The notes below the pieces were generated by a model. The model was not told the origin of the DNA and did no database searches. It was given only the letters and a program-made list of their open reading frames with translations. Position numbers and translations under genes: made by a program. 64,000 bases of DNA from HGM04593 sp045612305 (GTDB taxonomy: Bacteria > Bacteroidota > Bacteroidia > Bacteroidales > Bacteroidaceae), in contig JAZKYU010000056.1 of NCBI GenBank assembly GCA_045612305.1, positions 9,864-73,863 on the forward strand. Direction: 5' to 3'. Below, in pieces: positions 7,811-15,220 of this stretch; positions within the stretch are counted from its first letter, which is position 1; each line of letters begins with the position of its first letter.

Positions 7811-9325
7811 ATGATAAGTAAAGCAGACCAAACCTTGTTAGCGAAAAAAGGTATTTCGGCACAGCAGGTTGCCGAGCAGTTGCAAACATTTAAAACAGGT
7901 TTCCCTTTTCTGCCCATCGAGGCTGCAGCCACGATAGAGAAGGGTATTTTGTCGCCCTCGCAGCCCGAGATTGATGGTTATCTTGCTGCGTGGGACAAGT
8001 ATTGTGCCGCGGGCAAAAAGATACTCAAATTTGTTCCTGCATCGGGCGCGGCAAGCCGTATGTTCAAGGATCTTTTCTCTTTCCTTAGCGCCGAGTACGA
8101 CCAACCCACAACCGATTTTGAGAAAAACTTTTTTGCCAACATCGACAAGTTTGCTTTCTTTGCCGACCTCGATGCAGCTTGTCGCAAAAACAAGAACGCC
8201 GGTATAAAAGAGCTCATCGACGCCGGCAAGTACAAAGACGTAGTGTTTAATTTGCTCGACTTTACAGGTATGAACTACGGCTCTCTGCCCAAAGGCCTGC
8301 TCAAGTTCCACAACTACGACAACGCGCCTCGCACCGCAGCTGAGGAGCATTTTGTAGAGGGTGCGCTCTACGCAGCAACCGACGGCAAGGTACAGCTTCA
8401 CTTTACCGTGTCGCCAAACCACAAAGCACTCTTCCAAGAACTTGTAGCCGAGCGTAAGGCCTACTATGAGGAACTCTTCGGTGTGACATACGACATCTGT
8501 TTCTCGGAGCAGAAGCAGAGCACCGACACCATCGCTGCCGATGCCGACAACCAGCCTTTCCGCGAGAACGGAGCTTTGGTCTTCCGTCCCGGTGGTCACG
8601 GCGCGCTCATCGAAAATCTCAACGACATCGACGCCGATGTAATCTTTATTAAAAACATCGACAACGTGGTGCCCGACCGCTTGAAACCCGACACAGTGAC
8701 ATACAAAAAATTGCTTGCCGGTATCTTGGTCGAGAAACAGAAAAAAGCTTTTGAATACATAGAGCTTATAGATAGCGGTAACTACACCCACGAGCAGGTG
8801 CTCGACATAGTACACTTTGTTCAGCAAGAACTTATGTGTCGCAATATGGACATAAAAGACCTCGAAGATTGCGAGCTCGTGCTCTACTTGCGCCAGAAAC
8901 TCAACCGCCCCATGCGCGTGTGCGGTATGGTGAAAAACGTTGGCGAGCCAGGTGGTGGCCCCTTCCTTGCCTACAACCCCGACGGCACCGTGTCGTTGCA
9001 AATTTTGGAAAGCTCACAAATTGATATGAACAACCCCGCTTCAAAGGCTATGTTCGAGAACGGCACACACTTTAACCCCGTGGACCTTGTTTGTGCGGTT
9101 AAGAGCTACAAGGGCGAAAAGTTCAATCTCCCCGAATTTGTCGACAAAAACACAGGCTTCATCTCTCACAAGTCGAAGAATGGTCGTGAGCTAAAAGCTA
9201 TGGAGCTTCCCGGTTTGTGGAACGGCGCTATGAGCGACTGGAACACAATCTTTGTCGAGGTACCTCTTGTAACCTTCAACCCTGTGAAGACAGTAAACGA
9301 CCTCTTGCGCGACGTGCATCAGTAA
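7811..9325 (+). CDS. DUF4301 family protein
   Basis: A 504-residue soluble protein belonging to DUF4301, a family found mainly in Bacteroidota. Recognisable stretches are KFVPASGAASRMFKDL near residue 77, RPGGHGALIENLNDIDADVIFIKNIDNV in the middle, and NVGEPGGGPF near residue 379. The GGHGALIENLN and IKNIDN segments resemble nucleotide-sugar pyrophosphorylase (UTP transferase) folds, so a sugar-nucleotide or phosphoryl-transfer activity is plausible but unproven. No signal peptide. Monocistronic: promoter at 7765 and strong terminator at 9347. Confidence 0.85.
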   Translation: MISKADQTLLAKKGISAQQVAEQLQTFKTGFPFLPIEAAATIEKGILSPSQPEIDGYLAAWDKYCAAGKKILKFVPASGAASRMFKDLFSFLSAEYDQPTTDFEKNFFANIDKFAFFADLDAACRKNKNAGIKELIDAGKYKDVVFNLLDFTGMNYGSLPKGLLKFHNYDNAPRTAAEEHFVEGALYAATDGKVQLHFTVSPNHKALFQELVAERKAYYEELFGVTYDICFSEQKQSTDTIAADADNQPFRENGALVFRPGGHGALIENLNDIDADVIFIKNIDNVVPDRLKPDTVTYKKLLAGILVEKQKKAFEYIELIDSGNYTHEQVLDIVHFVQQELMCRNMDIKDLEDCELVLYLRQKLNRPMRVCGMVKNVGEPGGGPFLAYNPDGTVSLQILESSQIDMNNPASKAMFENGTHFNPVDLVCAVKSYKGEKFNLPEFVDKNTGFISHKSKNGRELKAMELPGLWNGAMSDWNTIFVEVPLVTFNPVKTVNDLLRDVHQ

Positions 9326-9346
9326 AAACTTTGTACAACATACCCC

Positions 9347-9380
9347 GCGGCTGCACCTTTGCTGGTGCAGCCGCTTTTTT
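9347..9380 (+). terminator. Terminator of the DUF4301 gene
   Basis: Perfect 11-bp stem GCGGCTGCACC / GGTGCAGCCGC with a 6-base loop, followed by seven T. Confidence 0.92.
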
Positions 9381-9444
9381 TACTAATACAGCTCGTTGTT
9401 GTCCTTTTTTAAGGTTATTTTTGTTTTGTAGTAAAGAATGTGCT

Positions 9445-9452
9445 TATATTTG
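9445..9452 (+). promoter_or_regulatory. Promoter for the AraC-family gene
   Basis: TATATTTG at the -7 position, with TTTG at 9420-9423 spaced 21 bases upstream as the -33 box. The leader would be about 13 bases if the ATG at 9472 is the start. Confidence 0.75.
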
Positions 9453-9471
9453 TTTCAAAATCGAAACAACT

Positions 9472-10311
9472 ATGATAACAACAACCGATTATAACAGTGG
9501 CCGGGTAATTGTGGTAAACGACACCAACCACCTGCTTGGTACACCCATCCGTTGCAACCACCTTGCTTTTATTTTCCTCACCGACGGCGAGGCCAAAATA
9601 GAGATAAACTATATGGTCTACCACGCAAAAGCCCGCTCCTTGTTGGTGCTCTCGCCCCTCGATATCGTAACAATAAAAGAGCAGAGCCGCGACTACAACG
9701 CAAAAACACTTTTGCTCCCCGTCTCGCTTGGCAAAACACCATCCGACAGTATAAATTTCCAGCTTTACGAGAGGGTGAAGGCATACCCCGTGATACCTCT
9801 TTACATAAAAGAGCTTGAATTTGTGACAAAGATATACGACTCGCTGTTTCTTGCCCACGAGATGTTCGACTACGATAGCTTCGAAACCTCTGCCTTGGGA
9901 GCAGTGAGGATGCTCCTGCAGCTCATAAATAATTACTTTAAAAAGTACGACGGCTTTGCCGGCAGCAAAAGTTTTGAGTCGCGCAAAAAGAGCCTCTTTC
10001 GCAAGTTTGTAAAGGAGCTTGTAACCACCCCAAACAAGTCGCGCGAGGTGCTTTTCTATGCCAACGAACTTGGCGTGAGTAGCGGCTATCTCAACGAGGT
10101 GTGTAACGAGGTGTCGTCTCACTCGGCAAAGGATATAATAGACCTTGCTGTCTCATCCAGGCTCAAGTTCGAGCTATCCTACACCGACAAATCCATACAA
10201 GAGATTGCTGACGAGTACAACTTTCCTAGTCAAAGTTACTTGAGTCGTTATTACAAGAGAATCACAGGCCTCTCGCCAAGCGAGTTTCGCAAGGAGAGGA
10301 AAGGGGAGTAG
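9472..10311 (+). CDS. AraC-family transcriptional regulator
   Basis: 279 residues from ATG 9472; the open frame extends upstream to 9217, but that part overlaps the DUF4301 gene, its terminator and the promoter. The N-terminal 160 residues form a cupin-like sensing domain with CNHLAFIFLTDGEAKIEINYMVYHAKARSLLVLSPLD. The C-terminal 90 residues carry two HTH motifs: ELGVSSGYLNEVCNEVSSHSAKDIID, and SIQEIADEYNFPSQSYLSRYYKRITGLSPSEFRK, the AraC signature. Ligand and regulon unknown. It converges with the carbonic anhydrase gene after 20 bases. Confidence 0.92.
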   Translation: MITTTDYNSGRVIVVNDTNHLLGTPIRCNHLAFIFLTDGEAKIEINYMVYHAKARSLLVLSPLDIVTIKEQSRDYNAKTLLLPVSLGKTPSDSINFQLYERVKAYPVIPLYIKELEFVTKIYDSLFLAHEMFDYDSFETSALGAVRMLLQLINNYFKKYDGFAGSKSFESRKKSLFRKFVKELVTTPNKSREVLFYANELGVSSGYLNEVCNEVSSHSAKDIIDLAVSSRLKFELSYTDKSIQEIADEYNFPSQSYLSRYYKRITGLSPSEFRKERKGE

Positions 10312-10331
10312 TGTGGGGTGCTCGGTGCAAT

Positions 10332-10847
10332 TTATTCTTTATACCACGATGCATACATAATGTAGTCGTTGGCTATGCGCTCCACAATATCTTTTTGTTG
10401 TTCGCGGCTCACCTCTTTTATCTTTTTTGCAGGCACGCCAGCATATATCCACCCTCCTTCGACACGCATACCCGATGTTACAAGGGCGTTGGCTGCAACG
10501 ATGGCTCCGCTTTCCACCACGGCGCCATCGAGCACGGTAGCTCCCATACCTATGAGACAGTTATCCTCTATGGTGGCACCGTGTATGGTTGCGTTGTGCC
10601 CTATAGACACATTGTTTCCTATGGTTGTGGTGGAGCGTTTGTAGAGTGTGTGCACCACGGCTCCGTCTTGTATGTTCACGTTGTTACCTATGGTTATGGT
10701 GTTTACATCGCCGCGCAGCACAGTGCCGTACCATATGGAGCAGTTGTCTCCCATTGTTACATCGCCTATTATGGCTGCAGTTTCGGCAAGGAAACAGTTA
10801 TCGCCCATCTTGGGGGTTATGTTATTTAGTGTTTTTATTATTGCCAT
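10332..10847 (-). CDS. Gamma-class carbonic anhydrase-like hexapeptide protein
   Basis: 171 residues built from left-handed beta-helix hexapeptide repeats (IIGDVT, MGDNCSIWYGTVLRGD, IGNNVNIQDGAVV, IGNNVSIGHNATIHG). The three histidines of VVHTLYK and IGHNATIHG occupy the positions of zinc ligands in the YrdA/CaiE/gamma-CA family. Such proteins are trimeric and cytosolic; true carbonic anhydrase activity is proven only for some members. It is preceded on the same strand by the GNAT gene with a 19-base gap, so the two form an operon. Confidence 0.88.
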   Translation of the reverse strand: MAIIKTLNNITPKMGDNCFLAETAAIIGDVTMGDNCSIWYGTVLRGDVNTITIGNNVNIQDGAVVHTLYKRSTTTIGNNVSIGHNATIHGATIEDNCLIGMGATVLDGAVVESGAIVAANALVTSGMRVEGGWIYAGVPAKKIKEVSREQQKDIVERIANDYIMYASWYKE

Positions 10848-10866
10848 ATTCTTTACTCTTTTTGTT

Positions 10867-11394
10867 TTATAGGTTGTATATGTTTTTGTATATAACTTGC
10901 TTTGCTGTTTCGTAGTTTGCTGTGTCGGCAGCCCAACCGTAGAACATAAGCAGCATAGGCACGGTGTTGCCGCCTTTGCGGTATGAGGGTTGTGTGTAGG
11001 GCGTGTTGCACAGCTCGAAACCGACGCGACGGTAAAACCCTATGCGTCGTGCCGAAAGTTCGTCGCAGGGCTCTTCTACCTCCAGCACTAATTTGTGGGC
11101 ATTCTCTTGCAACTGCTCTATGATGCGCTTGCCGTGCCCCTTACCTCGCAAGGCGGGTAGGGTGGCCAGGTGCTCCACATAACAAAACCCTCCTAAATCC
11201 CAAAAACTCACAAATCCCACGGGCTCTCCTTTGTGGCAGGCGAGCATAAGGTGAAAGTTCTTCTTGCAGGCAACATTGTTGTGTTGTTCGGCAAGGTCGC
11301 GGTATTCGTCTATGGGGAAGGTCTCGGTGAGCAACTTCTCGGTAAAGCGGTATCCGTTGCTTTGTGGGTTTGTTATGCGTGTGAGGGTTGTCAT
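10867..11394 (-). CDS. GNAT-family N-acetyltransferase
   Basis: 175 residues. The acetyl-CoA binding motif A reads HLATLPALRGKGHGKRIIEQLQ, matching Q/RxxGxG/A, and it is followed by LVLEVEEP and a motif ending IGFYRRVGFELC, the typical beta-bulge and C-terminal arm of GNATs. Substrate unknown. First gene of a two-gene minus-strand unit with the gamma-carbonic anhydrase-like gene. I did not find a clear promoter in the 145 bases upstream. Confidence 0.88.
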   Translation of the reverse strand: MTTLTRITNPQSNGYRFTEKLLTETFPIDEYRDLAEQHNNVACKKNFHLMLACHKGEPVGFVSFWDLGGFCYVEHLATLPALRGKGHGKRIIEQLQENAHKLVLEVEEPCDELSARRIGFYRRVGFELCNTPYTQPSYRKGGNTVPMLLMFYGWAADTANYETAKQVIYKNIYNL

Positions 11395-11539
11395 TGGTAA
11401 TCTTCTTAAAAGTTATATTGGATTTTATAGTTAAGAGATCGTTGATAGACAAAACGCTTTCAAACTATAACCTTTTACACAACCTCTCTTTATCTTCTGC
11501 AAAAAATAGGCTGACGTTTGGAAATATAAGAGTTAAATC

Positions 11540-12550
11540 TTATTCGTATAAATTTTTTCTTTTTTTATTATGAGAGAAAAGCTTGGTAAATCTTGCCAAA
11601 CTATAATATAAAGGCACGCTAATTTGAAGTATTGCTAAACGTAAATATGCTTTGAAACCAATGTCGCATATCCGTACGGGCTGATACTGCTTTAAATTTT
11701 CTTTTATTTTTTCTAGATACAAAAGTGCTGCAGCTTTATCATTTGATCTGCGTGCAATTTCTTTAGAGGCTTTAGTGGCAGCAATAACAACTCTAAATTT
11801 GTTCTCTTCTTTATTTATCTCGAAATTTAAAAAAGTTTGATTTTTAATATAATTATATCTTTCCTGTACGGCAAGGAAATATTGGTATTGTTTTTTAGGG
11901 TCAATATCATTAACAATACTAGAAACTCGTTGTCTATAATGATATTTAGGAACCTGCGTGAATGCTATTTTGTTGCTCTTCATGAAATATTTAAAAACAA
12001 CTGCAATATCCTCAAAATATATAGATTTTGGCATCGCTTCAATTACGTGACGGCGAAAAAGCTTATTACAAACGTAACTTTGTATCACTTTGTCTTCTAA
12101 AATTAAGTTCAAAGCTTCTTCTCTTGTGTAAACATTTGTTTCTCCACCTTTGCACGATGCTTTTTCTTTATTTTTATAACTCCAAAAAAGACCACATATT
12201 GAAATATCCGCATCATTTTGCATCATTGTCTGATACAATATCTCATACATATCGGGCTCTATCCAATCATCGGCGTCAACATAACCAATTATGTCGGCTT
12301 CGGCTGTCGCAAAAGCTACATTTCTGCTGTCGGATAGACCTGTGTTCGGCTTGTGAATAACCTTAATTCGATTATCTTGAACTGCAAATTCATCGCACAA
12401 TTCACTAGAACCATCTGTGGATCCATCGTCTACTATTATTAGTTCCCATTGCTGGAAAGTTTGTTTAATAATAGATGAAACGCATTGTGTCAGATATTTT
12501 TTGACATTGTACACAGGGAGAATGATGCTTATTAACGCTTTTTCTTTCAT
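11540..12550 (-). CDS. Family 2 glycosyltransferase (probably acquired)
   Basis: 336 residues with a GT-A domain at the N-terminus: SIILPVYNVKKYLTQCVSSI, DDGSTDGSSE, NTGLSDSRNVAFATAEADIIGYVDADDWIEPDMYE, where DADD is the metal-binding DxD. The C-terminal 150 residues are less conserved and carry a hydrophobic stretch (LRLAILQISVPLYYSLARF). Members add sugars to capsule, exopolysaccharide or LPS. The gene is visibly richer in A+T than its neighbours, stands alone between GNAT and HtpG with no other polysaccharide genes, and has an AT-rich upstream region, all pointing to horizontal transfer or the remnant of a larger locus. Confidence 0.9.
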   Translation of the reverse strand: MKEKALISIILPVYNVKKYLTQCVSSIIKQTFQQWELIIVDDGSTDGSSELCDEFAVQDNRIKVIHKPNTGLSDSRNVAFATAEADIIGYVDADDWIEPDMYEILYQTMMQNDADISICGLFWSYKNKEKASCKGGETNVYTREEALNLILEDKVIQSYVCNKLFRRHVIEAMPKSIYFEDIAVVFKYFMKSNKIAFTQVPKYHYRQRVSSIVNDIDPKKQYQYFLAVQERYNYIKNQTFLNFEINKEENKFRVVIAATKASKEIARRSNDKAAALLYLEKIKENLKQYQPVRICDIGFKAYLRLAILQISVPLYYSLARFTKLFSHNKKRKNLYE

Positions 12551-12870
12551 AATACTATTTTATATTGTGCTCTATTAAAATTGGATATGGTTCTTTGAAA
12601 ATACTGAAATGTAGTTAATTGTAGAGATATTACAATGCACGGTGTGTACTTAGAGCATTATGCTTAAAAGTTCACAGGATAAAACCTGAATTTTAGTATG
12701 ATAAAGAACTTTTAATCTTAATAGGTTATAATTTTGCTAATTATTTGCTAGTCTCTAGTTTTATAAGATATCGATTATTCAATAATTATTGGGACTTACT
12801 TGCAAAAATAACAAATAAATATAAAACAACAAATATATCTTCTTTTTTGTGCTTTCGAAAAACTCCTGTG

Positions 12871-12909
12871 TTACGTTACAACCGGCGCCTTTGCGGTTGG
12901 AGGGGGCAT
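12871..12909 (-). CDS. Possible 12-residue leader peptide
   Basis: Minus-strand ATG 17 bases after the predicted transcription start, encoding MPPPTAKAPVVT and a TAA stop. A 6-bp hairpin (12879-12884 with 12894-12899) lies inside it. The only support is its position directly behind a good promoter box and the abrupt composition change downstream. It may be non-coding. Confidence 0.2.
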   Translation of the reverse strand: MPPPTAKAPVVT

Positions 12910-12932
12910 CTGTATATTTTTCTTCTGTGTTG

Positions 12933-12940
12933 CGAAGATA
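12933..12940 (-). promoter_or_regulatory. Promoter -7 box between htpG and the glycosyltransferase
   Basis: Minus-strand TATCTTCGC, identical to the boxes of relA, clpC, DPP4 and purM. It begins three bases after the left edge of the htpG terminator and points toward the glycosyltransferase gene almost 400 bases away. Confidence 0.5.
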
Positions 12941-12942
12941 AG

Positions 12943-12980
12943 AAAAAAGAGCGACGAAGCTAACCCCGTCGCTCTTTTTT
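12943..12980 (-). terminator. Terminator of htpG
   Basis: Stem GAGCGACG / CGTCGCTC extended by six A:T pairs on each side, 10-base loop; symmetric, so able to work on either strand. Confidence 0.92.
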
Positions 12981-12998
12981 CTGTTGTATGCTTTAAAA

Positions 12999-15047
12999 TT
13001 ACTTCATCATCTCTATGCTGCGCTTAACAAAGTTGTTGAGCGCTTCGCCTGTGAGCATATTGTTCTGCAACAAAGTGATGTCGATGAGCTGGCGCACCGT
13101 GCCGTTGCCTGCCGCATACTTTGCGAGGATTGCCTCCTTGTCGCTCTTTGCTGTGGTGATGTTTTTCTCAACCTCGGCAAGCTCCTCTTTCTCGCTCTGG
13201 GACACCTCGTCGTCTTTTTTGCCGCTGCGTGCATCGTAGAGCTCTTTGCGACGGCTCTCGAGAGCGCTTGCTTTCTCGTCGATGGGGCGCAACTCTTCGG
13301 CGCAGTTTGTTTCGGCCTCAGCAAGGATGCGTTTAATTATGGGGTGCTCCTCGTTCACGAGTATGTTGTACATATCGGGCATATCGCCATAGAACGACAT
13401 ACCGGCTTGTATGGCTGCCATCTCTTTCATGCGGCGCATATACTCGGCTTGGGTTATCATAACGGGTGCACCGTTTTCACCCATAGCTTGTGCCTGCACG
13501 TAGAACTCTTTTTTCTCCATAGAGGGTATCTGGCTTTGGAAGATGCCTGTGAGGGTCTCGCGTTCCACCTCGCCTAGCGACGATGTTTTGTGCTCCTCCT
13601 TAACGATGAGGTTTTCAACTATGTCGCTGTCGACACGGGTGAAGCGGCTCTTCTCGAACTTGCGCTCGAGCAAGCTTATGAGGGCTATGTCGAGCTGCCC
13701 ATCCATCATAAGCACGTTGTAGCCTTTGTTCTTGGCGTTCTCTATGAAGCTGTACTCTTTGTCTTTGTCGTTAGAATAGAGGTATATGAGGTTTCCTTCT
13801 TTGTCGGTCTGCTCGGCAGCGATAAGGTTTTTGTACTCCTCGTAGGTGTATTTTTTGCTGTCGGTGTCTTGCAAAAGAGCAAATTTGTTTGCCTTGTCGT
13901 AGAAGTCTTCCTCGGTGAGCATACCGTAGTGTATGAAGATTTTAAGGTCGTTCCATTTTTCTTCGAACTGCGGGCGGTCGCTCTTGAAGATAGACTGCAA
14001 GCGGTCTGAAACCTTCTTCGATATATACGACGAAATTTTCTTCACATTTGAGTCGCTCTGCAAGTAAGAACGTGATACGTTCAAGGGGATGTCGGGTGAG
14101 TCGATGACGCCGTGCATGAGTGTGAGGAAGTCGGGTACTATGCCCTCAACTTCATCGGTTACATACACCTGGTTGCAGTAGAGCTGTATCTTGTTTTTCT
14201 GCAGCTCTAGGTTGCTCTTGACTTTGGGGAAGTATAGTATACCGGTGAGGTGGAAGGGGAAGTCTACGTTGAGGTGTATCCAGAAGAGGGGCTCGTCGCT
14301 CATGGGGTATAGCTTGCGGTAGAACTCTTTGTAGTCTTCGTCTTTCAGCTCGGCGGGTTTGCGTGTCCACAAAGGTGTGGTGTCGTTTATTATGTTGTCC
14401 TCGTCGGTCTCGGTCTGCTTGCCATCTTTCCACTCTTTTTTCTTGCCGAAAGCTATCTCCACGGGGAGGAAACGGCAATATTTGTTAAGTATAGCGCTTA
14501 TGCGGCTCTCCTCGAGGAACTCTTTGCTCTCCTCGTCGATGTACATAATTATGTCGGTACCGCGCTCGGCTTTGTCGCACTCCTCGAGTGTGTACTCGGG
14601 GCTGCCGTCGCAGCTCCACTTAACAGCTTGCGCACCCTCTTTGTACGACTTTGTTACAATCTCCACCTTTTTCGATACCATAAAGGCCGAGTAGAAGCCA
14701 AGACCAAAGTGGCCTATGATGGAGTTTGCTGTGTCCTTGTACTTTTCGAGAAAATCTGTAGCGCCCGAGAGAGCTATCTGGTTTATGTATTTTTCAATCT
14801 CCTCGGCGGTGAGTCCTATACCGTTGTCGCTCACGGTGATGGTCTCCTTGCCAAGTGTTACTCTCACTCGCAGGTTGCCCAGCCCGCCTTTATACTCGCC
14901 CTTTTCGTAGAGGGTTTTAAGTTTTTGTGTAGCGTCTATGGCGTTTGAAACTATCTCACGAAGAAATATTTCGTGGTCGCTGTAGAGAAATTTTTTAATT
15001 ACGGGGAATATGTTTTCTGTTGTAACCCCGATGTTTCCTTTTTGCAT
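12999..15047 (-). CDS. htpG: HSP90-family chaperone HtpG
   Basis: 682 residues, the size usual for Bacteroidota HtpG. The GHKL ATPase domain is at the N-terminus: EIFLREIVSNAIDA (catalytic Glu and Asn), SDNGIGLTAEE (Asp93-type nucleotide contact) and GHFGLGFYSAFMV (lid glycines). The middle domain contains LYFPKVKSNLELQKNKIQLYCNQVYVTDE and SDIPLNVSRSYLQ-like sequence (PDIPLNVSRSYLQSD), followed by a charged C-terminal dimerisation region. Cytosolic heat-shock chaperone. It lies directly after clpC on the same strand, separated by the clpC terminator and a candidate operator palindrome, so the two stress genes are neighbours but separately transcribed. Confidence 0.98.
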   Translation of the reverse strand: MQKGNIGVTTENIFPVIKKFLYSDHEIFLREIVSNAIDATQKLKTLYEKGEYKGGLGNLRVRVTLGKETITVSDNGIGLTAEEIEKYINQIALSGATDFLEKYKDTANSIIGHFGLGFYSAFMVSKKVEIVTKSYKEGAQAVKWSCDGSPEYTLEECDKAERGTDIIMYIDEESKEFLEESRISAILNKYCRFLPVEIAFGKKKEWKDGKQTETDEDNIINDTTPLWTRKPAELKDEDYKEFYRKLYPMSDEPLFWIHLNVDFPFHLTGILYFPKVKSNLELQKNKIQLYCNQVYVTDEVEGIVPDFLTLMHGVIDSPDIPLNVSRSYLQSDSNVKKISSYISKKVSDRLQSIFKSDRPQFEEKWNDLKIFIHYGMLTEEDFYDKANKFALLQDTDSKKYTYEEYKNLIAAEQTDKEGNLIYLYSNDKDKEYSFIENAKNKGYNVLMMDGQLDIALISLLERKFEKSRFTRVDSDIVENLIVKEEHKTSSLGEVERETLTGIFQSQIPSMEKKEFYVQAQAMGENGAPVMITQAEYMRRMKEMAAIQAGMSFYGDMPDMYNILVNEEHPIIKRILAEAETNCAEELRPIDEKASALESRRKELYDARSGKKDDEVSQSEKEELAEVEKNITTAKSDKEAILAKYAAGNGTVRQLIDITLLQNNMLTGEALNNFVKRSIEMMK

Positions 15048-15140
15048 ATTATTTTTTGTTTTTAGTTAATCGTTTTTTTCAAGCGTACACTTTGTGTGCA
15101 CACATTGTTTTGTAAACAAATAGAGTGCCATAGATGTTTT

Positions 15141-15157
15141 TCTGCCAAAATGGCAGA
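15141..15157. promoter_or_regulatory. 17-bp palindrome, candidate operator of htpG
   Basis: TCTGCCA-AAA-TGGCAGA, a perfect 7-bp inverted repeat. On the minus strand its centre supplies TTTTGG about 22 bases before a near-match -7 box (TCTATTTG), so it could overlap the -33 region of the htpG promoter. It also abuts the clpC terminator, so it could simply be part of that hairpin complex. It is not a CIRCE element. Confidence 0.4.
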
Positions 15158-15193
15158 GCGCGCTGCTGTAATATAAATCACAGTAGCGCGCTC
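15156..15193 (-). terminator. Terminator of clpC
   Basis: 14-bp stem GAGCGCGCTGCTGT / ACAGTAGCGCGCTC with one G:T pair and a 10-base loop, 28 bases after the clpC stop. There is no T tract immediately after it on the minus strand. Confidence 0.75.
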
Positions 15194-15220
15194 TTGTGTG
15201 CTTAAGAGGTGTGCGATGCT

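Larger units (their letters stand above)
12551..12942. other. AT-rich gene-free stretch upstream of the glycosyltransferase
   Basis: About 390 bases without a convincing gene. The part next to the glycosyltransferase (12551-12840) is very AT-rich. Near 12870-12942 base composition returns to that of the neighbourhood and holds a minus-strand promoter box, a 12-codon ORF and a small hairpin (12879-12899), listed separately. Confidence 0.6.

Noticed and set aside
7838..9001. 387-residue open frame on the minus strand
   Set aside because: Wholly antisense to the DUF4301 gene, has no family features, and results from the codon pattern of the real gene.
15141..15157. CIRCE/HrcA site at htpG
   Set aside because: The palindrome does not match the CIRCE arms TTAGCACTC and GAGTGCTAA.
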